DNA of 64,000 nucleotides. Source: Microbotryum silenes-acaulis. Taxonomy: Eukaryota; Basidiomycota; Microbotryomycetes; Microbotryales; Microbotryaceae. The notes under the pieces are model-generated. The model was not told the DNA's origin, made no database searches, and saw only the letters and a program-made list of their open reading frames with translations. The stretch spans positions 682,001 through 746,000 of the forward strand of contig QPFY01000009.1 in assembly GCA_003665825.1 (NCBI GenBank), written 5' to 3'. Made by a program: the position numbers and the translations under genes. Below, piece by piece: positions 22,539 to 33,226 of the stretch; position 1 is the stretch's first letter; each line of letters opens with the position of its first letter.

Positions 22539-23660
22539 ATGTCGCCAAAGAAGGACAGCAACAACAACAACAACAACAACAACAACAAGGGCAAGACATT
22601 GGTCACCCGACACCGTAAGTCAGCTGCTTTTGACTGAGGCTGCGCACAGGGCCGCGCGCCAACCCACCGTGACCGGCTACTTGATGACCGACTGATCCTG
22701 TGGCATTGCAGCTGCGCTATGTTTCAACATTTTATTCTGGCTCGCCACATCGATTTAAGCGACCGTTTACTTCGCCCTGGGATCCGAGAGATTCCTGAGA
22801 GGTTCGATGTCGTTTTTTATCGGCTTCACGGCCACGGCTCGTCTTTTTTACCTATCGCCCTCTTATCAAGGGAAAATCCGACCCGGGGAGCTCGACGCAC
22901 TCAAGTGAGTTCAAACTTACCATATGGTGAAGCACACTCGAACTAATGCGCAGCGACTCGCATGTTTCAGTCGCAAAGTTCTAGCTCGCTTTCCGTGCTC
23001 GGTTGTCGCCCTCGTCTTCACCCCAGCTGGCGTGCTGCTGTGGCTCGGCTATCAACACTACGTGATCGACCTGTGGTTCTTCGACCCCGACCAACTACTG
23101 TTCTCCGGCGCCTCCAAGTCTGCGGTGTTGTCTACACTGTTAGTCCTTGCAACTGCCGCCATTCACGGCTTTGTCGCGCTCGGCCTCACCATAGCGTCCG
23201 CTGGCAAGGTGGGGTTTTCGGAGACTGCAAGGGTCGGCTTCGTAGCTTTCGAAGTCCAGTTCAGGCGGTGTGTGCTGTGGTGTCTGGCTGGGCACCAATG
23301 ACACGGACGCGAGTTTCCAGACTGAGTCGGAGAAGCCGAAGTCCGGCAGCACCACTCCGTAGGAGAACCGCCCTACTCGATTATCGTCCCCGACTTTCAC
23401 CTGCGTCTGCACTTGCTCGGTCTCATCCTGTTCTGTTCTGCAATCATAGTCTTGCTTGCCCGGTGCCCCCAACTTCTTCCCCAGTCACGAGTAGAGTGTG
23501 CGGCCAAAGGAGTATCAACAGTCGAAGAAGGACAAGGCCAGCTCCCCCGAAGGAACAGGGTCAAGCGAAGAAGAAGAATTCTGACGAGATTGAAAAAAGG
23601 ACCAAGAGCAGCTCATCCAGCAAGGCATTCACCTTGCGCCAATCATCTTAGAAGACTCGC
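22539..23660 (+). pseudogene. multi-span membrane protein gene, inactivated
   Basis: Exons 22539-22614, 22712-22904 and 22971 onward join in phase into a polytopic membrane protein of unknown family. The head is MSPKKDS followed by an 11-residue Asn run (AAC repeat). Hydrophobic segments include LCFNILFWLATSI, MSFFIGFTATARLFYL, VVALVFTPAGVLLWLGY, STLLVLATAAIHGFVALG and HLLGLILFCSAIIVLLA. Two lesions are visible. A TAA at 22756-22758 lies inside the first membrane span, where the frame otherwise continues as ATVYFALG. Near 23359 a one-base loss separates EKPKSGSTTP from GEPPYSIIVPDF. A sequence like the start region (GTCACGAGTAGAGT...) recurs at about 23484. Some exon limits after 23215 are unresolved. 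Confidence 0.55.
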
Positions 23661-23874
23661 ACACATTGCTCATCGTTCCTCACATGTCGCGCGACCATGA
23701 AGAGCGTTGAAGCTTGGAATTTGATAGACATGTATACAGGTAAGAAGGAAGCTGAAAGGACCTAGATGATGACGTGTTGAAACAAGTGTACTGCAAGAAG
23801 GAGGAGAGCATGCGAGCTATAGAGTCCAGAAGTAGAACCAGGTGTCACAGAGACGTGGTGTAGGTGCGCCACGC

Positions 23875-25669
23875 TTAGAACAACATCCTTGTGGCAATGT
23901 TGCTCCTCGTACCCGAGATGGCCTCGTAAATCTCCTTGATCTCGGCCTCGCCGACGTGCGAGATATCGGCCAAGAGGTAAGCCGTGTCGCCCTTAGAATC
24001 CGAGAACTGCTTCTCGACGTTGTGTTCCCCCAGGATTGAGTTGACAATCTTGAGCACACCAGGTTGGTTCAAGTGCACGTGGCACAAGCGAACGGTGCCG
24101 TCCGACAAAATGGGTCGAAGCGAGACCTCGGGGAAGTTGACCGCGCCGATCGACGAGCCGTAGTTGATGTAGCGGATCAGGGCAGAGCCGACCTCCGCAC
24201 CGATCATCGATTGCGCTTCCTCGGTCGAACCACCAATGTGCGGCGTTAGGATGAGGTTCGGGCACGCTCGCAGCTCGGTCGCCCATGTGTTGAGCGCATC
24301 GCCAAAGTTGGGGCCGTTCGATGCCGGCTCCGACGGGAACACATCGATCGCAGCACCCGCGAGCTTGCCGGACTGAAGGGCGCGGACGAGAGCGGGGATG
24401 TCGACGACTTTGCCTCGGGCGTTGTTGAGCAAGTATGCGCCGTCCTTCATCAGATTGAGCTGCGCGTCCGAGATGAGGTTCGTCGTTTCGGGCAGCTCGG
24501 GCACGTGCAGCGAGAGGAAGTCGACCGCGCCGAGCAGGTCATCGAGCGTATCGACCTGCTTCGCCGATCCGAGGGGCATGATGGGCATCACGTCGTAGTA
24601 GAGAACCGACATTCCCATCGCCTCAGCCAAGACCGACAATTGACTTCCAATGTGACCGTACCCGACGATCTGTAGGCGTGCACGTTCCTGATCAACGCCG
24701 GCACGCAATCAAATAGTCCTGGCTTGAACACTCACGCCGAGGCATTTGCCGCGGATCTCCCAGCATCCCTTGGAGACCTTGTTCCAGATGCCCTCCCTCA
24801 TCTCCCTCGAGCGATCGCACAATTGACGCGAGAGCGCGATAACCTCGGAAATGACGAGCTCGGCGACCGAGCGCGAGTTGGAAAAGGGCGAGTTGAAGAC
24901 GGCGATACCGGCCTTGGCAGCGGCGATGAGATCGACTTGATTTGTGCCGATGCAGAAGCAGCCGATGACAAGCAACTGTAGGGAGGTACATCGAGCGTAA
25001 GTGAGACACGCGCGTGTTTGCGAAGGTGGTCGTCGATGAGTCATCAGAAGCCCTTTGCAGGCAAGAGCTTGGCAAAGCGCTGGACCCCCGGGGAAGTGAC
25101 CACGGTCCTGGACTTGTAAAACTTACAGAGGGGACCTCGGAAATGACCTTGGCGGTGACCTTGGTCTTGGAACGGATACCGACGGCCTGGTAGCCGCCCT
25201 CCCTAAGCTTGGTGATGAGCTCCTGTTCGCCGAGCGCGGACTTGATCTCGTCGACGTGGTAACCCTGCGCCTTGAGCAAGTCCACGGCGGCCGTGTTGAC
25301 GTTCTCAAGCAGGAGGATCTTGACGGGCGACTCGTTGATGGGGAACGGGGCCAAGGCCTTGCCAACGCGAGCCGAGAAGCTGTGGGAAGCCGTCAACGAG
25401 CGCCCGCCCGAATGAGCGGAACCGGCCGGCGGCGATCCAAACAGGGCCGAGTTTGGGGGCGAGGTCGCGAAGAGGGGGGACGTGACGGAAGCAGAGTTCA
25501 AGGGGGGCGAGCTGGTGTGGATCTGGATCGGTCGTACCGACACGCTCGCTCGTCGAGGAGCATCGCCGGAGCCGTTGATGGAAATGGGCGACACTGGCAA
25601 AGGGCGTCCGAGGCGGCTGATCAGCGACTGGCCATACACGACTACCTCGCGTGTCTGGAATGACTCACT
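23875..25669 (-). CDS. SER33: D-3-phosphoglycerate dehydrogenase (serine biosynthesis), split start codon
   Basis: Oxidises 3-phosphoglycerate to 3-phosphohydroxypyruvate with NAD+, first step of phosphorylated serine synthesis (yeast Ser3/Ser33). Exons on the minus strand: 25669 (the A of ATG), 25593-25127, 24975-24736, 24669-23875; 500 aa. The long frame of exon 2 has no in-frame ATG before conserved sequence. A GTGAGT donor right after the A at 25669 and an acceptor at 25595-25594 create A|TG, then SPISINGSGD. Motifs: CIGTNQVDLIAAAKAGIAVF, VGYGHIGSQLSVLAEAMGM (Rossmann), ARGKVVD with the catalytic Arg region, TPHIGGSTEEAQ with the catalytic His. A C-terminal ACT domain (HLNQPGVLKIVNSIL ... 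GDTAYLLADIS) suggests serine feedback control. Confidence 0.93.
25661..25667. promoter_or_regulatory. TGACTCA motif at the SER33 start-codon intron
   Basis: Perfect Gcn4-type heptamer overlapping the donor of the intron that splits the SER33 ATG. Most of it is also explained by a strong GTGAGT donor, so regulatory meaning is uncertain. Confidence 0.25.
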
Positions 25670-26213
25670 GTTATAGTGTGGAAGAGGGCAGTGGCGTGGA
25701 GAAGCGGAGGAAGATATGGGGTGTGAGCGGGAAAGGGAACGAAGGAGGAGTTCCCGAGATTGATGGGAGCTTGGTCAGGCTCGGTTCGGTTCGCACTCGA
25801 CTCGGTCGATCAGTCGATCAGTCACGCCTTTTTTCACGTTCACGCTCGCGGTCATTGTCGCGCGCCGGGCGACGGACGGCGTTTGGCGTCGCGCCAAACT
25901 GCGCCGATCTCCGAGCAAGGTCCGACGGAGCTCCGCACACTGCCTTGGCGACCATTTTTGACTCGGTCCAAGCGTCCTTTGTCAGCCATGCTGTGTTTAC
26001 GTCCCGCAATTGAAATTTGAATAGAGTCGTTGAGATTCGTTGCCTACCGGCGTTTACGATTCCGTCTCCTGGAATTCTCAAGTTGCGGCCTGGCAGGCAA
26101 GAATGCTTCGCTCCCATATTATTATTTTTAATCACAGAGCGTGCCCTGCTTTCAACCATAATCCCCTTCAGAAAACAAACACATATATCTATATGTTTTC
26201 ATCCTGACAAAAT
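25670..26213. other. intergenic BIO2 3' end / SER33 promoter
   Basis: 544 bp. An AT-rich tract at about 26120-26200 fits the BIO2 3' end region. No gene seen. Confidence 0.5.
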
Positions 26214-28222
26214 CTAAATCTGAGCCTGCGCTTGAGCCGATTCGGCTTCGGCAATCGCTTTCCTCTCCTCGGTCGCTTTGAGCGCCGCCTCGTCCTCCTT
26301 CATCCTCACCGTCGCCGACTCGAACGACTTCATCCCCTTGAGACCCCAGCGCGTGAGCATCGAAATATCCTCGTCCCAACCTGATGTCGGAGTCGTCAAC
26401 ATGCGCTCGCCCTGTCGGAATGATCAAGTGTGGTAAGGATTTTGTCAGCCTAGTTTTGACCGTTTCGTCGTCCCAACTGAGACTTACGGTGAAGATGGCG
26501 TTCGCTCCAGCCATGAAGCACATGGCTTGCTCAGACTCGCTGTAACTGATTCGACCGGCCGCGAAACGGATGATGGACCTGCCGACACGCGCAAAAGGGC
26601 CAATCAGCGACTGCTTTCGCGAGCCCCGAATACGTCTTGAACTACTCACGTAGGAAGAACGATACGAGCGGTGGCGATGGTTCGGAGGAGCTCGGTGACG
26701 GTGACACGCTCGTTCTTCTCGAGCGGTGTACCGGGGATGGCAACGAGGGCGTTGACTGGGAACGACTCGGGAGCTTCAGGAAGTCTTTCGACGGTAGGCG
26801 CAGAGAAGTCATTCAGTCACCCTCTCCATCGCCTACAGCCCGTCTTCTGAAGATGCACTCACTGGCTCATCTCCCAGATCAATCCAACTCGGTCACCATC
26901 GTCTTCACCGAGACCGATGATGCCACCACTGCAGACACTGATGCCTGCCTCTCGGACCGCCGCGAGTGTCTCCAATCGCTCGTCGTACTTGCGGGTCGTG
27001 ATGACCTGTGAGACACTACCGCATGAGATAATGTGGCATGCTCCCAGGCACACTGGCGGATGCTCACCTTGGGGTAGTACTCTCGCGAGGTGTCGAGGTT
27101 GTGGTTGTACGCCGTCAGCCCGGCCTTCTTGAGCTGCTGAGCTTGTTCGGGGCTGAGCATTCCGAGGGTAGTGCAAACTTCCATGTCCAAGGCTCTGTGG
27201 TCAACAGGTATATACGACCTTCAGTTATACGATACTTCCCGGCGTGCGCTACGAACGCCTATTCGAGATTCGACTCACCGGACACCCTCGACCATCTTCA
27301 AGATCCTCTCGAACCCGCGCTTGCGACCGGACAGATCGCGCCAAGCCGCACCCATACAGAATCGAGTCGATCCATTGGCCTTTGCCTTTCTTGCCTCACT
27401 GTGGGTCGTTGCGTGGGTGGAGGTGGTCCGAGCAAGGGTCGGAGAATCATCGGCGAATTTGACGAGATGGAAAGCGTTGGGGGTGGGGTGGAGTACGAGT
27501 GGGGGAAGCCAGAGCATAAGCGCATCGTGAGATCAGCGCTCGGATCAAGCACAACCGTCAGACACCTTGGAGTAGGCTCACATGAGTACGGGTTCAACCT
27601 CGGTCAGCTTCTCGGCCTTCAAGCCGACCTTGTCCGAGTATTTGGACGATTGGGCGCAGTAGGAGCAGTCCTCGCCGCAGCCGCCGGTCTTGATGTTGAG
27701 CAGCGTGCACAGCTGTACCTGGTCCGAAGGGTGGTTCACTCGGTGCACGGAAGCCTATATATTAACGCAGTGACACGGAAGGATCAGCTTCTGATCGTAC
27801 GGCTCGGACCTCGGCTTGAAGGGCTGGGGTGGATGGGGTGGATGGGATGGGGCCGGCGCGCGAACCGATCCGTCGAGAAGTAGCTCGCGGCTGCTCGTTC
27901 GAGGGCGGAAGCTCAGCTCGAAGGAGAGACGACTGACCGCACGGAAGATGAGATCCATCAAGGGGGTGTCGTAGACTTGCTGAACGTCCTCCCTGGACCA
28001 TTGCTTGGTCCCCGGTGCTTCGACGGCGGTCGCATTGCCCCTACGAGTGATCGTTGATCCGGCACTGGCACTCGCTCTGTCGAGTGGGGACCTGATAACC
28101 GCCGCACTCGCACCACGCGTCGACGCAGCCCCGAGCAACGACGAACTACCGCTGCTGCTCGGGCTGCGGCATACTTGGCGAGTAGCAGAGGCGAGGAAAC
28201 GTGCTGCTGTGGTGGGGGCCAT
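26214..28222 (-). CDS. BIO2: biotin synthase
   Basis: Radical-SAM enzyme that inserts sulfur into dethiobiotin, the last step of biotin synthesis, in mitochondria. Eight exons on the minus strand (28222-27938, 27754-27582, 27398-27279, 27194-27068, 27005-26863, 26784-26650, 26578-26488, 26411-26214) join in phase to 423 aa (yeast Bio2 375). The N-terminus is Ser/Arg-rich with few acids, typical of a mitochondrial presequence. The [4Fe-4S] cluster ligands are Cys121, Cys125 and Cys128 in [16 protein letters not shown]. Further landmarks: [52 protein letters not shown], and the core end [18 protein letters not shown]. The C-terminus has an Ala/Glu/Gln-rich tail of about 35 residues that is not typical of the family. 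It lies head to tail with SER33. Confidence 0.96.
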
Positions 28223-28756
28223 AATGGTGTCGAACGGTAGGATGGGCGTGTGGAAACACGGACGAGAAGGACAAGCACGAACCGAGAGTCGACTTGACCA
28301 ATCGGCCCGCATCCAATCGGGCCCGCTCCATCTCAAGCCCCATCTCACGCAGTCTCACGGCTCAACTCGGTGTGAAATCCGGCCACGTCAATTCCCGCGG
28401 GAAAGCCACAGGCTCAAACATTTGCTCAGTAAACAGTCGATGATCGTAGTATATTTCCAAAATAATTTAGTCTCACAACCAAGGCCACAAAAATATACAT
28501 ACCGGCCGTTAGCGTCCATAGAGAAGTTGCAATGTTGGATAATCTGCCAAGACCCGTCCGTGGCAGACTTTCCCGGGTCCGCGGAGCCCCATCGATCCCG
28601 GCGGCCCGGCGGCGGCACATGGCAGCTGCAAATCTTCTCTCGATTACCGCTTCGAAAGCCGTTTAACCAGGTGACATTTTGCTTTGGTTGTCAGATCGGT
28701 ACAAATCTCCTATTAATGGACAGTGGAGTAGGATGCCTGTGCGACAAACCCGTTCA
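28223..28756. other. intergenic, BIO2 promoter side
   Basis: About 530 bp. Minus-strand frames here (for example 28388-28618) give no recognisable protein. Nothing else seen. Confidence 0.5.
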
Positions 28757-31042
28757 TCACCCGCGTTCCTCACTGCCTCGTCGACTCGCGTCCCCTGTTC
28801 TCATCTCGCAAAGAATCGCCTCGACCCACTCTATGAGCCCTCTCTTCAATTGCACTTCCCATCCTTCGCCCTTCTTGGCGATTAATTTCGCGTCCAAACC
28901 TGACTTGGTGAGATCGATTAGATAACGGAATTTGATGGCTCTACAGGGGGGAAGGACACCGCGGGTCAATTTTCTTTCAGATCTGACGAACTTCGGCGGA
29001 CCGAGGCAACGCTCACCCGACCCAATGCTGTAGATTCTCGGTCCTCCTGTACAGGTCCCCCAGTTTTCCCGTAGATGTACTCTTGCTATCACCAGAAGCG
29101 TCTATCGATACTCGTCGCTCCGTCGTCGCGTGGCTGTCCGTTGGGAAAGCATGGATCGACGTAGGAGCCACAAACCCAAACGGTTGATCGGAAGCTCGGA
29201 CGATCGAGTTGAACGCGAGGAGGAGCAGGTACCCATTTCTATCGAAGTAGACAGACGATCAAATTCAATATCCACTCCTCACAAACGCTCAATCTGGAGG
29301 GTCCTTACGACAGTGCATCTAGGAGTGTTCTGTGCCATTCTCCTCGGTCATCAACTCCCGATCCCAAGCTCAGCAAATTGGTCGGTTCGCGCGACTTGTG
29401 GACGTGTTCCAAGAGTTCGGCATCTAGATGTGTCTCCAAGATGGCATAGAAACGGTCTGGAGGCGATTGCCTTCGGATGAGTAAGTGTCGCTCTTGGAAA
29501 GAGTTGGCTCTCTTACCTAGCACGTTCTCCTCGTCGACTTCACCAATCGCCCACGCCGGTGACTCATCCTCCATAGCTTCACCCATGGTCGGAAGAGCCG
29601 ACTCGAGCTTCACAGAGGCACGCCTTGAGGCTGCCGAAGGTTTACTGAATCGTGAGAGCAGCTCTTCGACATAGTTAACCCATACCTTGACCAACTCCGT
29701 CTCCTTGCTCAGCTGTACTAGCTCGACCTCCTCGTAAACCGCGTCGGGGTCAATGATGGACAGATCGGAAAGACTTGACGAGTTGGGTATCGAGAGTGAA
29801 GCTGAGTTATCTGAAGAAGTCGTCGCACTACATTTGACTCGGTTTTGATCGATTGGCTCAGTCGGAGAAGATGAAGGCAGAACTCGAAACTTGATCTCGA
29901 GGTCATGTAGAGCCCCCAAAAGGTCGAGAGAAGCGTGACGCAAGAACGACAGAGGGTCGGGCGGCGTAATTCCGCTCGATCGATTGGTAGTTGCAGTCGG
30001 GGATGTAGCTGACGTGAGAACAGAAATGCGTGGTCGAGCCAATATTGGACGGGTAGGCTTGGAAGGCGAGACTGGGGATCGACACTCGGGGGAGTGGGCC
30101 GCAGGTGAGATTGAGTCTGAAGGAAGCGAAATGACGTAGCGTTGCACGGCTCGGATCGCCGACGTCGTCGATTGGAGGAGAAGAGGTACGAGATTGGTGC
30201 TCTCAGAAGAAGAGCCGTGTTTGTCGATCGCGGCATTGGAGGTTTCGAACGGAAGACCGATGGCGGATCGAACTGAACGTAGTGTGTTCAGCGAGGACGG
30301 AATCGAGATGTGCCAGCTGCGGACGGGGGGACATCCTTCTCCCTGGTCAGTGCGGAGGTCGTAGCAGCCCTGTGCGGCGCATACACACGTACTGTTGGCA
30401 AACGGTCTTGACACGATGTTGTACTTCTGCTCTCAGCTCGCGCTCGTCTTTGACGCTTCGTCCCTGCTCCCACGGCACTTTGTGTTCCTGCTCGGGGCGA
30501 GCAGGTGACGGCGGGAGATCGTCCTCGGTTAAGCGTGACAGGCCGTGTTGCTCGATCAACTTGAGAGGCCCGGGGCTGACACGTCGCGGGCTCGATAGCA
30601 AACGATTTGATTCGGACCCTGGCATATGAATGGGATGAGACTCCATCGACGCATGCGGGTCTTGCTGGACCGACTCTGGAGGGGTCGCCTTTGCAGCGGT
30701 CTTGTCGCGAATGCCAAGCTTGACGTATTGATGTTGCAAGTACTCGATCGAAGGAAGTGTCATCACAGAAGCTCTATTTGCGGCCGAGCGTGCAAAAGGT
30801 TTGTCCGAATGCGTCGCATAGAATCGATGACCGTTGCTGGGGCCACCATCTCCAACGCCAGCACCACGGCCCAGCGTCGCCAACGCAGGGACCCCTGACG
30901 AGTTGAGTGGGCGAAGCGGCGCCACGCTCCCACTGGCGGTCGACGAAGAGGACGGAATCGTCAGGAACTGGTCGAGGTGCTCATCGGTTGTTGGAGAGCT
31001 TGTGAAAGTAGGCGTGCTCTCGTCGGGACTGTGCAAGGGCAT
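28757..31042 (-). CDS. uncharacterised 667-aa protein with conserved-looking C-terminal half
   Basis: Five exons on the minus strand (31042-30393, 30316-29517, 29456-29309, 29238-29017, 28940-28757) join in phase. Residues 1-210 are Ser/Pro-rich and look disordered. From about residue 220 the sequence is helical and better ordered (WHISIPSSLNTLRSVRSAIG, TSAIRAVQRYVISLP), with another disordered linker in the middle. The C-terminal ~200 residues look like a domain: DRFYAILETHLDAELLEHVH, DDRGEWHRTLLDALSNGYLL, LAFNSIVRASDQPFGFV, LYRRTENLQHWVGAIKFRYL. The pattern 'LL..A.N.IVR.S..PFGF' is faintly like calponin-homology or other cytoskeletal-adaptor folds, but I cannot assign a family. No signal peptide or membrane span. 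The start is the first ATG; an upstream exon cannot be excluded because the frame stays open before it. Confidence 0.65.
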
Positions 31043-32189
31043 GCCTTGTCGCTGTGCGTCGTTCGCGGTCGGCAGCGATGTGGGGGTGACGTGGGCACTA
31101 GTAGCACTGCCTTTGAAGAGGAGCCTGGCTCACCAGCTGGGACTACGGCAAGTCGACCGGCGGTGAAAGATGCTGTTCCGGAAAGACCGATGAGAGGCAA
31201 GAGTCGTGGAGCTGACTCGGGGGGTCGAGTGTGAGTGTGGAGTGTGGAGGTGCACGGCGGCCCGAGCCAGGACAAGGTAGCGCGACGTACACAGGGCCCG
31301 TGCGCAGACCACGATCGGCCGGGGTGCTTTCTTTTACACGGAGGGGACTCTCTGAGGGGTATCTGAATCGCTTCTTTTCAGGATCTCCATATATAGTTCT
31401 GTATGTAATGATCCCCAATCGAAATAAGTGGAGCTATGACGAGGGTTTCTGGAGCTCAAAAATCACTGCGAGTAGAAATTATTCAGCTTTCAGGTAGCAT
31501 CTGCACGGCTTCACCAGCTGAGAAAAGGTGTCGCAAGTGTACGCTTTGAACTAGACATAGTATATAGAGGATAAAATCAAAGTATGTGCCAGCCGCCCGC
31601 CGCCAGCGTGGGTTCAACAGCCGTGAGTAGCGGTCGCGATCGAAAGGGGCCGGTGACGTGCAGCGTGGAAGGTCGTCCGCCGATTTAGTGGCATCATCCT
31701 TCGTGAGCGCCGATCCAAGGACATAATCTGTTAGCGACCTCCCCCTCCCCGTGCTCGAATCGATCAGATCAGGGCCCATTAGCTCGGGCTGGCTCGAAGA
31801 TTTGAGGTACCTGATGTTGGCGAACCCAGCCTGCAGTGGGAATTGATTCCCAAGGCAGTGTACCCGTTCACTGCGCCGGCGTGGGTATCGAACAAATCAA
31901 CGAGATCGGATCCAATTACAGGGCTAGACTCGCAGCGTAAATTTTGGATCACGTCGTTCGAGATATTCCAAGTGCAGCTCTCGACACCTGACCCTGGTAG
32001 CTTGTACCACTTCTCGCATTTTTCTGCCGAGGATGGCAAACCCCCAATGATCGGCAACGCGGGACAATCATCCATTAGGGAGTTGAAATGCCCGATGACA
32101 CGTTCACAATTCCTGTATATGACTTTGAGAGGCAAGAACAGGATTAGTTGCATGAGCCCTTGGCTTGATACCGGAACTGAGGTCGGAGC
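31043..32189. other. intergenic, no supported gene
   Basis: About 1.1 kb. Short frames on both strands (for example 31779-32216 minus) show no coherent protein and partly overlap the relic to the right. Confidence 0.45.
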
Positions 32190-32600
32190 CATTGTACTAG
32201 TAAGTGTAGTACGCATGCTTGCCCACCGCGTCCGTCATCGGGGAGAGCTCTGGATTCCGATCTTGCGACCCCACTACGGATCTGGCAGGCTTCTGACACT
32301 GTGCTCTCACTTCTGCTGAGACGGCCCAGATGTTGCCCCAGTCGCGGATGGTAGCGTCCATCTGCGCTTCCTTCAGGGTCATGACAAACGTTTCGACATA
32401 GGCATCCAGCTCCACCCAAGTCCCACGTTCCGAAACGGCGTGACAGATCATTTCGCTCTCCTGTTAATATAAAGTTGGGTCCGGTGTCGTCATAAAATAT
32501 GCGTAGAATTCCGAAATGGTGTCGGGAATGAAGGGCTTGCCTTCTCGAGAAGTACATGGAGAGGTGTACCGATGGCAAGGAACCCTCAGCGCCAGCCTGA
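32190..32600 (-). pseudogene. decayed paralogue of the 17.6-18.6 kb unknown gene
   Basis: The minus strand reads KPFIPDTISEFYAYFM, then a TAA, then ESEMICHAVSERGTWVELDA and WAVSAEVRA. This lines up with HFLPHTMSDFFERAL, EAEIIWQAVSEQTWLELHA and IFSAEVRATW in the intact gene. The in-frame stop and the loss of the second exon mark it as a relic. Upstream and downstream limits are uncertain. Confidence 0.6.
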
Positions 32601-33226
32601 GCAGGCTTGCGTCGACGAATAGATTGACGAAGACTCGAGGAGCCTTGTCCCCACAGCACGCAAGTCGGGCGCGGCGGCACAGGTCGCCTTAGCTTGAGAT
32701 TGAACAGGCCGTGTAAAGCTGTAGAACATGCTATACCTCTTTTAGCCTTGCCCAACTTTGTATAGTGGTATGGAGCCTTTCAAAAGGCTCCAGGGATGAG
32801 AAGATTCTCAGGAGACAAGGAGGAAGAGAAACAAGGCGAAACTTGATCAGGAGAGTTCGAATTGTGCGACCCCTTTAAAACCGATTAAGAGCTCGAGAAT
32901 TCCGATAACAATATCCAGCGACCAGGCCGTAGGAATCTCAGTCCGAACTCAACATGGGTTCCTTCAATAGGTATGTACGCGTTTGACTCCATCTAACAGC
33001 AGATGTTCATCGGTATAGGGCCTGGAGTCAAAGTCTTCCGAGTCGAGTCGATTTGAAGTAGCGCCGCAACTTGTTCGAGTCGGGGTCTCAGGTTACAGAA
33101 GATGGGGATCGCATAGCTTACATATTACAAATAGCGGAATAGGTTAGCTCTTGACGACTTACTATGACTTCGAAGTTACTGAACTTTAGAGGGAGTATTG
33201 CAAATTCGCTTTAGGATCGCACCAAA
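32601..33226. other. intergenic, possible first exon of the next gene
   Basis: An ATG at 32954 (MGSFNR then GTATGT) could start an upstream exon of the plus-strand gene at 33.2 kb, but I found no acceptor that keeps phase. Otherwise nothing seen. Confidence 0.3.

Noticed and set aside
23875..25639. SER33 start at the GTG of the long exon 2 frame (25639)
   Set aside because: GTG is not a normal eukaryotic start, and the codons before the conserved SPISIN are explained as intron; the split A|TG model gives canonical sites.
31779..32216. 145-codon minus-strand frame
   Set aside because: No coherent motif, overlaps the relic of the unknown family, and is not joined to it by plausible splice sites.
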